NCBI RefSeq assembly: GCF_001482195.1
Contig: NZ_KQ759763.1
Coordinates: forward strand, 2,503,902-2,567,901
Reading direction: 5' to 3'
DNA: 64,000 bases
Source: Luteimonas abyssi
Lineage (GTDB): Bacteria; Pseudomonadota; Gammaproteobacteria; Xanthomonadales; Xanthomonadaceae
The position numbers and the translations under genes were made by a program. The notes under the pieces were generated by a model that ran no database searches, was not told the DNA's origin, and was given only the letters and a program-made list of their open reading frames with translations. Positions 9,976 to 18,874 of the stretch are shown here, piece after piece; the first letter of the stretch is position 1, and every line of letters starts with the position of its first letter.

Positions 9976-11148
9976 TCAGTTCCCGAACAGGCGGTTGCGC
10001 ACCGCGACCGTGGCCTGGTAGCCGGCGCGATAGTGCGTGTCGTTGGCCGAGGGCGGGTGGAAGCTCACGCCCATGACGTCCAGGGCGTCCGCCGTCTGCA
10101 CGGCCGCAGGAGAAGGGCTGCCCACCACGAGCCCCGCACGCACCACGCCCACGCGCCGCCACTGCGCGGCATCCTCGCCGAGCGTGGCGGCGGTGACGTA
10201 ATCGCTGATGCTGCCGAGCGGCGGGCTGTCCTGCGAGATATCGGGGGTCTCGTCCAGCCCGTAGATCAGTTGCAGGCTCTCCACGCCCTCCACCAGCTCT
10301 TCGATATGCCCTGGGTCAAACGTACCGCCACTGTTGGCGCGTGCGCGATACAGCGACGGCAAGCCGGATGCCCCGGGTGCAACGTAGTACACGAGAACAT
10401 TGGCCCGATACAGGCTCGTCTGCCCCTGTGGCGACGGTGTGTAGCGGTCAGCAAGCGCGGTCGCGCCCGAACCCGTGGCGATCACGCTGCCCGTCCCTCC
10501 GCTTCCGGGAAACACATCGGCGAACGAGCAGTCGGCGATGCCGAACATCGTTGGAGCGCCGACGCCTTCATCAGTGAGGACCTCCCAGCCGTCCGTCGTG
10601 GCGCCGGTTGCGACCGGAATCGTCACGACACCCGCACTCGTCACCCCGTTGACCTGGGTGCCCCGGGCACCGAAGAAACGAAGCACGATGATGTCACTGC
10701 CAGCGGTCAGCTCCGGATTGAGGCCTTCAATCTCTGCAGGCAATGCAGGCACCCACGTCGCCGCACCGGCACGCAGCGTCACATCGTCTCCCGGTGCCGT
10801 CCCGGTCGCCTCGTAGCCTTGCACGGAGACGCTGAAATCTAGGATCTGGTTGGGGCCAGTGGCCGTGCCCAATCGGTTGACTGGATCACCCTCACCCACG
10901 ATGAAATGCGCCTGGTCGTTGACGCACCCGAAGTGCCCGGCCATGCGCAGGTCGCGCTGCAGGTAATCCAGCGCGAACCGCGCGTTCTCCTGCACCCGGG
11001 CCAGTCCCTCCGAGGTCTGGTAGGCCGTGCGCGAAGCACCGAAAACCTGCACCAGTCCGAGGATCAGCAACGAACCGATCAACAGCGCGATCAGCAGTTC
11101 GATCAGCGACACGCCCGCCATCGGATGAGTAGAACGTCCAGGCCTCAT
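9976..11148 (-). CDS. pilW: type IV pilus minor pilin PilW
   Basis: A 390-aa PilW. The ATG at 11148 overlaps the pilV stop by 4 bases (ATGA). The prepilin site is MAG|VSLIE with Glu+5, and the helix LLIALLIGSLLILGLVQVFG follows. The family motif ENARFALDYLQRDLRMAGHFGC comes next, where a Cys follows the conserved Arg-Met-Ala-Gly. Its length of nearly 400 residues is typical of PilW and much longer than the other minor pilins. It should sit in the priming complex with PilV, PilX and PilY1. Confidence 0.94.
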   Translation of the reverse strand: MRPGRSTHPMAGVSLIELLIALLIGSLLILGLVQVFGASRTAYQTSEGLARVQENARFALDYLQRDLRMAGHFGCVNDQAHFIVGEGDPVNRLGTATGPNQILDFSVSVQGYEATGTAPGDDVTLRAGAATWVPALPAEIEGLNPELTAGSDIIVLRFFGARGTQVNGVTSAGVVTIPVATGATTDGWEVLTDEGVGAPTMFGIADCSFADVFPGSGGTGSVIATGSGATALADRYTPSPQGQTSLYRANVLVYYVAPGASGLPSLYRARANSGGTFDPGHIEELVEGVESLQLIYGLDETPDISQDSPPLGSISDYVTAATLGEDAAQWRRVGVVRAGLVVGSPSPAAVQTADALDVMGVSFHPPSANDTHYRAGYQATVAVRNRLFGN

Positions 11149-11681
11149 AGCCGGCTCACCACTTCGAACGACCCCTGCACGTTGGCATTGCCCGTATCCC
11201 AGTTGTCCGGACTCCAACGCTCGTCGGCCCAGTACACCGACACCGAAATCTGGCCATCGGACAGGAAGTTCACATTCGCACCCGCGCTGGGGCCGAGCGT
11301 CTGCAGCACCTGGCACTGCCAGCGCAGCACATTGCCGGCGATGGTGACCTCACCGATCGGCTGGCTGGCTGGCGCACCGCTTCCGCCGCAGTCATCGGCA
11401 TCGATCGAGCCCGGGACGAAGCCTGCCCCGGACGAGCCGGTGTAGTACGCGGACTGGTAGCGGTTCGCCCGCATCTGATCGAGCAGGTCGTACGCGAGGT
11501 TGGTCGCCTGGGTGCGCTGGTTCGCACTCTGGGCGAAACGCAGGTTCATCGTCTGCAGCAGCGCGAAGCCCAGCAGGCCGACGCCCAGGATCACCAGGGC
11601 GACGAGGACCTCAATCAGGCTGAAGCCCCGTGCCGCGCGAAGCGTGCCGAAGCGTCGGGGTGGCTGTCTCCTACTGTTCAT
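11145..11681 (-). CDS. pilV: type IV pilus minor pilin PilV
   Basis: A 178-aa PilV. The leader ends ARG|FSLIE, followed by VLVALVILGVGLLGFALLQ and the PilV motif LAYDLLDQMRANR. The ATG at 11681 forms ATGA with the stop of the upstream fimT, and the pilV stop overlaps pilW, so these cistrons look translationally coupled. The frame is open further upstream, but that extension lies inside fimT and is not protein-like. Confidence 0.93.
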   Translation of the reverse strand: MNSRRQPPRRFGTLRAARGFSLIEVLVALVILGVGLLGFALLQTMNLRFAQSANQRTQATNLAYDLLDQMRANRYQSAYYTGSSGAGFVPGSIDADDCGGSGAPASQPIGEVTIAGNVLRWQCQVLQTLGPSAGANVNFLSDGQISVSVYWADERWSPDNWDTGNANVQGSFEVVSRL

Positions 11682-12202
11682 TCGCAGAGCTCCCTCTCCA
11701 CGGTCACCTGACCGGTTGCGTTCACGGTCAATTTCCTGCGCAGCTCCTGACCGTCGGGACAGACATCCGGTTGCACATGAAAGGTCCGTGGCACCACGGC
11801 ACGCCCGCGTTGATCGAATGCGAGGGTCGTCGCGGTCCCGGCACCGGCACCTGTCGTCGCCTCGACCTCCATCTTCCGACGCGCGTCCACGACCCGGAGC
11901 ACCTGGTCGTTTTCTCCGCCAAGCGTGCCGTCGCCGTCGCCATCGATCCATACCAGCCAGCCGTCGTTCCACGTGCCGGAACAGGCGGTGCCGTCCGCAC
12001 TGGCGCAGATGCCGGCACCGCCGGGGCTGCGCAACGCCTCGACGCGCGCCAGCGACAGCGAGGCGATCAGCTCGTTCGTGGTCGTGGCCACACGGTTACT
12101 GCGCATCGTGCCTTCGAAATTGGGGAACGCGATGGCAATGACGATCGCGAGGATCGCGATCGTCACCATCAGTTCCACCAGCGTGAATCCCCTCTCGCCC
12201 AT
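11678..12202 (-). CDS. fimT: FimT/GspH-type minor pilin, first gene of the pilus operon
   Basis: A 174-aa pseudopilin. The short leader MGERG|FTLVE gives a near-N-terminal cleavage site with Glu+5, followed by the helix LMVTIAILAIVIAIAFPNF. The soluble domain has NDGWLVWIDGDGDGTLGG and Cys residues in the GspH/FimT pattern, including a C-terminal Cys-Glu. AAGGTG lies about 10 bases before the chosen ATG. In P. aeruginosa and Xanthomonas-type genomes fimT or fimU opens this operon; in some species FimT binds DNA for transformation, which the sequence does not test. Confidence 0.91.
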   Translation of the reverse strand: MGERGFTLVELMVTIAILAIVIAIAFPNFEGTMRSNRVATTTNELIASLSLARVEALRSPGGAGICASADGTACSGTWNDGWLVWIDGDGDGTLGGENDQVLRVVDARRKMEVEATTGAGAGTATTLAFDQRGRAVVPRTFHVQPDVCPDGQELRRKLTVNATGQVTVERELCE

Positions 12203-12509
12203 ACGGCGCACACCTTTCGGAGGCTCCCATCCCAGCCGACAGGGTAGCCCCCGCCAGCGCCTGTTCAAGCGGGACGGGGACGAACGGTCGTCCGGTCCGG
12301 ACGAACGCTGCGGGCGGCTGTCTCCCGGCCAGGGAGGGTGGACGACCACCATCCGTTGGGCGCACTTCTGTGATTCAGGACATGCCTGCACGACGAGGAC
12401 CAGCCTCGGTGTCCGTCACTCATAGGGATACGAGCGCGCCAGCTCGCCCTCGACCACTGGAAGGCCGGCTGCCGGCGTGCGGTGGACGCGCGCCGACGGG
12501 GTGGCCGAC
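12203..12509. other. intergenic upstream of pilus operon, with a perfect dyad
   Basis: About 307 bases with no supported gene lie between ppnN and the pilin operon. A perfect dyad, TCGTCCGG-T-CCGGACGA (12288-12304), lies about 86 bases before the fimT start. No T-run follows on either strand, so it is not an ordinary terminator and could be an operator. The pilin operon promoter must lie here. Confidence 0.4.
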
Positions 12510-13892
12510 CTAGACCACCACCTCGTAACAAGGCCGATACTGCCCGGAGATCTTCATCCGGCGCTGGGCCACGAAGGCCTGCAGCAGGGCGTCGAGGGCG
12601 CGCATGATCGCCGGATCGCCGTGGATCTGGAACGGCCCGTGGGCTTCCACCCGGCGCATGCCGTCCTCCTTGACGTTGCCGGCCACGATGCCGGAGAACG
12701 CCCGCCGCAGGTCGCCGGCCAGCTCGTGCGGCTTGCGGCCCGGGTTGAGGTCGAGCGCAGCCATCGCCTCGTGGGTCGGCTCGAACGGCGACTGGAACTC
12801 CAGCGGGATCGTCATCGACCAGTTGAAGTAGAACGAATCCTTCTGGTGGATGCGGTGCTCGCGCACCTTCTTGATGCCTTCGGCCATGCGCCGGGCCACC
12901 TGCTGCGGATCGGCCACGATGATCTCGTAGCGCGAAGTGGCCGCCTCGCCCAGGGTCAGGCGCAGGAACTGGTCGATCTGCTCGAAATACGGCGCGGACG
13001 CCGTCGGCCCGGTCAGGATCAGCGGGAACGGCACGTCCGCATTCTCCTCGCGCATCAGCAGACCGAGCAGGTACAGGATCTCCTCCGCCGTGCCCACGCC
13101 CCCCGGGAACACGATGATGCCGTGGCCCAGGCGGACGAAGGATTCCAGCCGCTTCTCGATGTCCGGCATGATCACCAGGTGGTTCACGATCGGGTTCGGC
13201 GATTCCGCCGCGATGATCCCCGGTTCGGTGATGCCGATGTAGCGCGACTGATAGCGGCGCTGCTTGGCATGGGCCACGTTGGCGCCTTTCATCGGCCCCT
13301 TCATCGCCCCCGGCCCGCAGCCGGTGCAGATATCGAAACCGCGCAGGCCCAGCTCGTAGCCGACCAGCTTGGTGTAGTCGTACTCGTCGCGGTTGATCGA
13401 GTGCCCGCCCCAGCACACCACCAGGTTCGGGTCCGACGGCTGCAGCAGACGCGCGTTGCGCAGCAAACCGAAGATCTCGTTGGTGATGCCTTCCGAATCC
13501 TGCGCCTCGCGTCCTTCGTCCAGCTCGATGGCGCGATAGGCCAGGTCGCGGACCACGGCGAACAACAGCTCGGCGATACCGCGGATGATCTCGCCGTCGA
13601 CGAACGCCATCGCCGGCGCGTTCTGCAGGTCGATGCGGACGCCGCGGTCCTGCTGGGTCACCTGGATATCGAAGCTCGGGTACAGCTCCTGGGCGGCGCG
13701 CGGATCGTCACTGGCGCTGCCGCTGGTCAGCACCGCCAGCGCGCAACGCCGCAGCAGATCGTGCATGCCGCCACCGGAGGCGCCCTTGAGCCGGGCGACT
13801 TCCTCGCGGGAGAGGATATCCAACCCGCCACGCGGGTAGATCCGCGCGTTCACTACCGGCAGCGTGGTCGCCACCCCATTCTGGTCCGTCAT
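12510..13892 (-). CDS. ppnN: nucleotide 5'-monophosphate nucleosidase PpnN (LOG family)
   Basis: A 460-aa protein of the PpnN/YgdH type. It should cleave purine and pyrimidine 5'-monophosphates to base and ribose 5-phosphate; the E. coli enzyme is stimulated by (p)ppGpp. The central LOG domain has CGPGAMKGP at 192-200 and PGGVGTAEE at 263-271, the phosphate/ribose-binding signature. An N-terminal domain (about 1-140) and a C-terminal extension match the long PpnN form rather than the roughly 190-aa plant-type LOG enzymes. Start MTDQNG is preferred; a 25-residue upstream extension is Lys/Ala-rich and unlike the family. Confidence 0.92.
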   Translation of the reverse strand: MTDQNGVATTLPVVNARIYPRGGLDILSREEVARLKGASGGGMHDLLRRCALAVLTSGSASDDPRAAQELYPSFDIQVTQQDRGVRIDLQNAPAMAFVDGEIIRGIAELLFAVVRDLAYRAIELDEGREAQDSEGITNEIFGLLRNARLLQPSDPNLVVCWGGHSINRDEYDYTKLVGYELGLRGFDICTGCGPGAMKGPMKGANVAHAKQRRYQSRYIGITEPGIIAAESPNPIVNHLVIMPDIEKRLESFVRLGHGIIVFPGGVGTAEEILYLLGLLMREENADVPFPLILTGPTASAPYFEQIDQFLRLTLGEAATSRYEIIVADPQQVARRMAEGIKKVREHRIHQKDSFYFNWSMTIPLEFQSPFEPTHEAMAALDLNPGRKPHELAGDLRRAFSGIVAGNVKEDGMRRVEAHGPFQIHGDPAIMRALDALLQAFVAQRRMKISGQYRPCYEVVV

Positions 13893-13947
13893 TCTCGTCT
13901 TCTTCTTGTCGTCTGAGCCGGCGCACTGTAGCGCAGCGGTCGGCGCA

Positions 13948-13982
13948 AAAGGAAACGGCCGGGACAAGGCCCGGCCGTTTCC
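13948..13982 (-). terminator. Rho-independent terminator after the TonB receptor gene
   Basis: A perfect 13-bp stem (GGAAACGGCCGGG, 13951-13963, pairing with 13970-13982) closes a 6-nt loop. On the minus strand it is followed by TTTTG. It begins 22 bases after the stop codon of the Oar-like receptor. Confidence 0.88.
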
Positions 13983-14003
13983 AGTTCAGCGTACGACGGT
14001 GGA

Positions 14004-17000
14004 TCAGAAGCGGTAGCGGTAGCTCAGCATCGCCGACCAGCGGCTGACCGCGGTGTTGCCCTTGTCGTTGTTGTTTTCCTGGATCGCGGCGCTGTCCGGG
14101 CGGGTGAAGTCGTACACGTACTTGCCCGTCTCCGGATCGATGCCGGCATAGTTCGCGACACGCTGCGTCGAGAAGAAGCCGTAGTCGTCGATCAGACCCC
14201 AGTCGCTGTTGATCAGGTTGCCGATATTGAAGATATCGAGCGCGATCTCGGAACGGTGACCCTGGAAGAAGCCGGGCAGTTCCTGACTGATGCGCACGTC
14301 GAAGCTGTTGACCCACTTGGCGCGGAACGCATTGGCCGGCGCCACGCCACCCTGATGACTCTTGACGTGCGGGTTCTGGTCCAGCCATTCGAAGAACGCG
14401 CGCTCCATCTCGGCACCGCCAGTGAAGAGCACATCGCCCGGACCATTGGGCACGTAGAACAGATCATTCGTGCCGGCACCGTCACCGTTGGCGTCGTTGA
14501 AGTACACCAGGCTGTAAGGACGACCCGAGCGGCCTTCGTAGAAGGTCGAGACCTTGGTCTGGTAGTCGCCGAAGAACGCGTGCTGCCACGACAGGATCGC
14601 GCTGAAGCGGTCCTTGATCGCGTAGCGCGAGTTGTAACTCATCGGGTCGTTGGCCTGGAAGCTCAGCGTGTTGTTCCAGTTCGAGGTGTTCTGCGAGCTG
14701 GTCAGCGGGCTGACTTCCTGCGCATTGGTGTAGGTGTAGGCCAGCGACCAGTTCCAGTTGCCGTCGTTGAACGGCTTCTGCAGAGAGAACGTCGCCTGCG
14801 AGCTGTAACCGCTGCTGGTGTTGCGGCCGATCAGCACGTCGCCGATGTCGCCTGGCCGATCGGCACGGTTGCTCACACCATTGCGGCCGTTCTGGATGCT
14901 GGTGACGCCCGTCCGGGAGTCAGTGGACGCATTCGCGCTGTCGAGGCCGGCACCGTTCCAATACATCGCGCGCCCATCCGGTCCAAGGCGGGTGGGATCG
15001 CCGATGTCCAGACGCTCGAAATACACAGCATCGTTAACCTTCGTGTAGAGATACTCCGCCGATGCGACGATGCCGTACCACGGCAACTCGTGATCGAACG
15101 CGATGTTGGCTTTCCACGACGACGGCTGACGGAAGCCCGGCTCGAGCACGTCGACATTCAGGCGACCGGCAGCGGGACCGCCCGGCGGAATGTAGGGGTT
15201 CGAGGCGCTGACATCGGGCGTCAGGGCGCCAACGAGCGCGCCGGTCGAATTGTTGACGTCGTACTCAAGATAATTGGCGCCGTTGTTCGAATAGACGCCC
15301 GACAACCAGACGTTCGGTGCCGCCCCCTGGAACAGACCGAAGCCACCCCGCAGCTGGGTCGGACGATCGCTGTCGAAGGTGTAGTTGAAGCCGAAGCGCG
15401 GCTGCCACAGGCTCCTGCCTGCAGTCACTGTGTTGTCGACACCGTAGAGTTCCATGATGCGCGGCTGGAACACCTGTTGCGCACTCCAGCTCGGACGGTC
15501 CCAGCGCAGACCGTAGGTCAGCGTCAGGTTGTACGTGGCCGCCCAGGTATCCTGCACGAAAAAGCCCAGGTTCTGGGTCTTGTACTCGGCCGGAATGCTG
15601 CCCGGACCACTGGGCACGCGCAACTGGTAGCTGGTCGGCGTACCGGACGCGAATGCGTCGACGTTGGCGAAGTCGTAGACGCCGAACAGGTTGCGCCCAT
15701 AGAAATTGAAGATGTCGTTGTATTCGTAGTCGGCACCGAACTTCAGGGTGTGATCACCGGCGTAGAAGTAACCCGCCAGCGACGCGCTCCACTGATCGGT
15801 TTCGAGCACGTTGGTGTGCGTGTTCTGCTCGGTACCGAGGTAGATCGAATCCTCGCCGAAGCGGACGCGGACCTGCGGGCCCTCGGAGTACGGCTGGCGC
15901 ACCGAGGTGTATTCGCGGTTGGACACGCGGAACTCGGTGCTGAAGACGTCGCTCCAGTCGCTGAAGAGTTCACCGGCCCAGCTGTCGAAGCTCTTCTCCT
16001 GGTCGTACCAGAAGCTGTTGAGCGAGATCGCCGAATTGGTGATCTGCGGGAAGCGCGGCTGGATCTGGTCGAAGTTCGAGTACCGCAGCATGGCGCGGTG
16101 GTTCTCGTTGATGTTCCAGTCGATCTTGAGCGCGTATTCCTCGAGCTCGGTGCGGCTGCCCACTTCGTCGAATGAGCCGGCCGGCAGACCGTAACCTGAG
16201 GCGATCTGCTGGACGCGCGCGATGTCGGCATCGGTGATGCGGCCCGTGGCCAACGGCGTGCCGCCCTCGCTCACGCCGGGCGCGCTACGGGTGTTCTTCT
16301 CGTAGTTGGCGAAGAAGAACAGGCGGTCGCGGAGCAACGGGCCACCGAAGGCCGCACCGTAGGTCTTCTCGTCGTCGAAACCGTTGAACTCGACGTTGCG
16401 GAGGTTGCTGCGCACCCAGTCGCCGTCGCGGTAGCTGCCGTAGACCTCGCCGGAGAACTCGTTGGTGCCGGACTTGGTCACCACGTTGACCACCGCACCG
16501 GTGCCGCCGGTGATGGTGGTGTCGTAGTTGGCCAGGTCGATGTTGATTTCCTGGATCGCGGCCATCGACACCGGCTGGCGTTCGGTCGGCAGATTGTTGG
16601 CTTCCAGGCCGAACGGATCGCTGACCGACAGGCCGTCGATGCGGATCACGTTGTAGCGGGTGTTCTGGCCACCGGCCGAGATCGCGCCGTCCGCCTTCGA
16701 GACCTGCGAGATGCGCGGATCGAGGCGGATGTAGTCCTGGATGTTGTGGTTGGCGGACGGCAGCGCGTCGATGACCTCGCGGGTCACGTTCGAGCCGGTG
16801 CCCATCTTGGTCGCGCTGAAGACGTCCACGGCACCCGACACGCCGTAGGCGGTCACGGTGTCCAGGGTCGTCACGTCGCCGCGCAACTGGGCGTTGACCT
16901 GGTTGACCTGGTTGAGGTTGAGGAAGACGTTGTCCTCGGTCGTGGTGCCTTCACCGGACTTGTTGATGGTGATCGTGTACGGGCCACCGACGCGCAGGCC

Positions 17001-17225
17001 GCGGGCGTTGTAACGACCGCTGGCGTCCGTGGTCGCACGGCTGGTGGTGCCGGACTCGACGTGGCGGATGGTCACTTCGGCACCGACGACGGGCTGCCCG
17101 TCGGCACCCATCACCTGGCCGCCCAGGCCGGCGGAGGTGCTTTGCGCGAATGCGGGCGCCGCGGCGAGCGCAGCGATCAGACCGAGCGACAACCGGGACA
17201 GGCGGACGCGGTGGTTCGGAGTCAT
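14004..17225 (-). CDS. Oar-like TonB-dependent outer-membrane receptor
   Basis: A 1073-aa outer-membrane protein. A Sec signal (1-28, ending AFAQS) is followed by a carboxypeptidase-regulatory-like beta-sandwich (about 33-110), a plug domain (about 130-245) and a large beta-barrel ending Tyr-Arg-Tyr-Arg-Phe, the aromatic C-terminus expected for BAM insertion. Domain order and length match Oar-family receptors, common in xanthomonads and myxobacteria. Substrate is unknown; no carbohydrate, siderophore or peptide operon flanks it. The roughly 294 bases upstream (to 17519) hold no gene, only an 8-bp hairpin without a T-run (17360-17367/17376-17383). Confidence 0.93.
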   Translation of the reverse strand: MTPNHRVRLSRLSLGLIAALAAAPAFAQSTSAGLGGQVMGADGQPVVGAEVTIRHVESGTTSRATTDASGRYNARGLRVGGPYTITINKSGEGTTTEDNVFLNLNQVNQVNAQLRGDVTTLDTVTAYGVSGAVDVFSATKMGTGSNVTREVIDALPSANHNIQDYIRLDPRISQVSKADGAISAGGQNTRYNVIRIDGLSVSDPFGLEANNLPTERQPVSMAAIQEINIDLANYDTTITGGTGAVVNVVTKSGTNEFSGEVYGSYRDGDWVRSNLRNVEFNGFDDEKTYGAAFGGPLLRDRLFFFANYEKNTRSAPGVSEGGTPLATGRITDADIARVQQIASGYGLPAGSFDEVGSRTELEEYALKIDWNINENHRAMLRYSNFDQIQPRFPQITNSAISLNSFWYDQEKSFDSWAGELFSDWSDVFSTEFRVSNREYTSVRQPYSEGPQVRVRFGEDSIYLGTEQNTHTNVLETDQWSASLAGYFYAGDHTLKFGADYEYNDIFNFYGRNLFGVYDFANVDAFASGTPTSYQLRVPSGPGSIPAEYKTQNLGFFVQDTWAATYNLTLTYGLRWDRPSWSAQQVFQPRIMELYGVDNTVTAGRSLWQPRFGFNYTFDSDRPTQLRGGFGLFQGAAPNVWLSGVYSNNGANYLEYDVNNSTGALVGALTPDVSASNPYIPPGGPAAGRLNVDVLEPGFRQPSSWKANIAFDHELPWYGIVASAEYLYTKVNDAVYFERLDIGDPTRLGPDGRAMYWNGAGLDSANASTDSRTGVTSIQNGRNGVSNRADRPGDIGDVLIGRNTSSGYSSQATFSLQKPFNDGNWNWSLAYTYTNAQEVSPLTSSQNTSNWNNTLSFQANDPMSYNSRYAIKDRFSAILSWQHAFFGDYQTKVSTFYEGRSGRPYSLVYFNDANGDGAGTNDLFYVPNGPGDVLFTGGAEMERAFFEWLDQNPHVKSHQGGVAPANAFRAKWVNSFDVRISQELPGFFQGHRSEIALDIFNIGNLINSDWGLIDDYGFFSTQRVANYAGIDPETGKYVYDFTRPDSAAIQENNNDKGNTAVSRWSAMLSYRYRF

Positions 17226-17519
17226 GGTGATGAGCCTCGAGAGGAACGTTGGATGAAAGCGTTGAAGAAATCTGGGTGGCGATCAGGAACGACGAAAACG
17301 CCACGGCGTGGCGTCGGTCATGGACGGCGTACAGCGCTTGAAGTCCCCCGGTCTTCCCTGCGGACGCGTGACTGGGCGTCCGCCGTTAACAACAGATTAA
17401 CATGCTATCGGTCACAGATGACAGCGTCGTGACGTGTACGACGTCGCGCAAGGTCATGAATAGGCTCAGATTTTCCGCTGGAGGTGAGAAAGGCGCGCTA
17501 AGTGCCTGTCACGCGGTCA

Positions 17520-18125
17520 TCACGCGGGCGGCGTCCCTACGCCGCCCAGGTAGCTGGCGATGCCGTCCAGCAACATCTGCACCGAGATCGCGACCAGCAG
17601 CATGCCCATCAGGCGCTCGATCGCGGTCAGTGCGCGCATGCCGAGCAGCTTGTAGAGGTAGGTCGACGAGAACAGGATCGCCGCGCTCGCGCCCCAGGCG
17701 ATCATCAACGCGAGACTCCACTCCCCGAGGCGGTCGGGCTCGGAACTGCCCATCAGCATCACCGCCGCCATGCCCGAAGGGCCCGCCACCAGCGGGATCG
17801 CCATCGGGACGATGAAGGGCTCGCCGTCGGGAATCTCGCCCATCAACCCCTGCGGGCTGGGAAAGATCATGCGGATGCCGATCAGGAACAGGATGATGCC
17901 GCCGGCGATCGACACCGACTCCTGCCGCAGGTGCATCAGTTCGAGCGCGTACTGCCCGCCCCACAGGAACAGCATCAGCACGACGAGCGCGATCATCAGT
18001 TCGCGCGCGAGCACGATCCGCTGCCGCTTCGGCGGCAGCCGCCGCAGCATGCTGAGGAACACGGGGATGTTGCCCAGCGGGTCGAGGATCAGGAACAGCA
18101 GCAGCGCTGCCGAAGCGATGGTCAC
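17520..18125 (-). CDS. MarC-family integral membrane protein
   Basis: A 201-aa protein with about six hydrophobic helices, the size and pattern of the MarC/YchE family. Family marks are LLLFLILDPLGNIPVF near the N-terminus, GGIILFLIGIRMIF, and FIVPMAIPLVAGPSGMAAVM. The start is a GTG at 18125 that overlaps the stop of the preceding SDR-like gene by 4 bases (GTGA); no ATG in a sensible place gives the family N-terminus. MarC proteins were once linked to multiple antibiotic resistance, but that was not confirmed, and their transport role is open. Confidence 0.88.
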   Translation of the reverse strand: MTIASAALLLFLILDPLGNIPVFLSMLRRLPPKRQRIVLARELMIALVVLMLFLWGGQYALELMHLRQESVSIAGGIILFLIGIRMIFPSPQGLMGEIPDGEPFIVPMAIPLVAGPSGMAAVMLMGSSEPDRLGEWSLALMIAWGASAAILFSSTYLYKLLGMRALTAIERLMGMLLVAISVQMLLDGIASYLGGVGTPPA

Positions 18126-18874
18126 GCCGGCGGGCTCCAGATCCGGCCGCGATGGGCGGCCCCTTCGGAAGACAGCAAGGTCACGCAGGCCTGCGCGTAG
18201 TCGGCCGGGTCGCGAGACAGGCCGTCGTCGTCCTCCACGTATGCCCGCGCCCGCAGCGATGTCCGCATCGGCCCCGGCCGCAGGCCGCTGACCCGGACGG
18301 GCGTGTTGGCGAGCTCCGCAGCCAGCATGGACACCGCCGCTTCGACGCCGGCCTGGGCCACGCCGTAGCCGCCCCAAAACGCCTGCGACGTGCGTGCGGC
18401 ATCGTCCACGACGAACACCACTGCGCTGTCGTTCGCACGACGCAGCAGCGGTACGCACGCATGGGTCAGCCACCAGCGCGCAGTCAGGTTGACGTGCAGC
18501 GCGCGCGCGAAGAGCGCAGGATCGGCATGTTCGAACGGTGTCAGGCCACGGAAGTCCGCCGCGCAGTGCAGGAGCCCGTCGAGGCGCCCGTAGGCATCGC
18601 CGATGCGCTGCGCGAGTTCCGCGTAGTCGTCGGCACCGGCGCCTTCCAGGTCGAGCGGATACAACGCCGCCTCGCCGCCTGCGGCCACCACCGCATCGTG
18701 CACGCGGTTGAGCCGCGGCACCTTGCGTCCGAGCAGCACCGTGCGCGCACCCGCGGCTGCGCAGGCTTCCACGGCGGCCCGGCCCAGCCCGCCGTAAGCG
18801 CCGGACACGAGCACGACCCGCCCGGCCAGCGGACGGGTGGCGATGGACAGCTCGACCGGCGCGGACACGCTCAC
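18122..18874 (-). CDS. short-chain dehydrogenase-like protein with altered catalytic residues
   Basis: A 250-aa Rossmann-fold protein of the SDR family, closest in feel to YciK-type proteins. The nucleotide loop is SGAYGGLG (about 24-31), and Asn129 (HVNL) of the usual tetrad is kept. The active-site Tyr170 is present, but position +4, normally Lys, is Gln174 (codon CAG), and position -13, normally Ser, is Asp157. The NNAG-type motif is also altered (LHCAAD). Loss of the Lys and Ser argues against ordinary dehydrogenase chemistry. GTG at 18874 overlaps the grxD stop (GTGA), and the gene ends overlapping marC, so grxD, this gene and marC look like one coupled unit. Confidence 0.8.
   Translation of the reverse strand: MSVSAPVELSIATRPLAGRVVLVSGAYGGLGRAAVEACAAAGARTVLLGRKVPRLNRVHDAVVAAGGEAALYPLDLEGAGADDYAELAQRIGDAYGRLDGLLHCAADFRGLTPFEHADPALFARALHVNLTARWWLTHACVPLLRRANDSAVVFVVDDAARTSQAFWGGYGVAQAGVEAAVSMLAAELANTPVRVSGLRPGPMRTSLRARAYVEDDDGLSRDPADYAQACVTLLSSEGAAHRGRIWSPPA

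Noticed and set aside
14256..16175. Long plus-strand frame opposite the Oar-like receptor
   Set aside because: Antisense shadow of a clear TonB receptor; no signal, domain or ribosome site.
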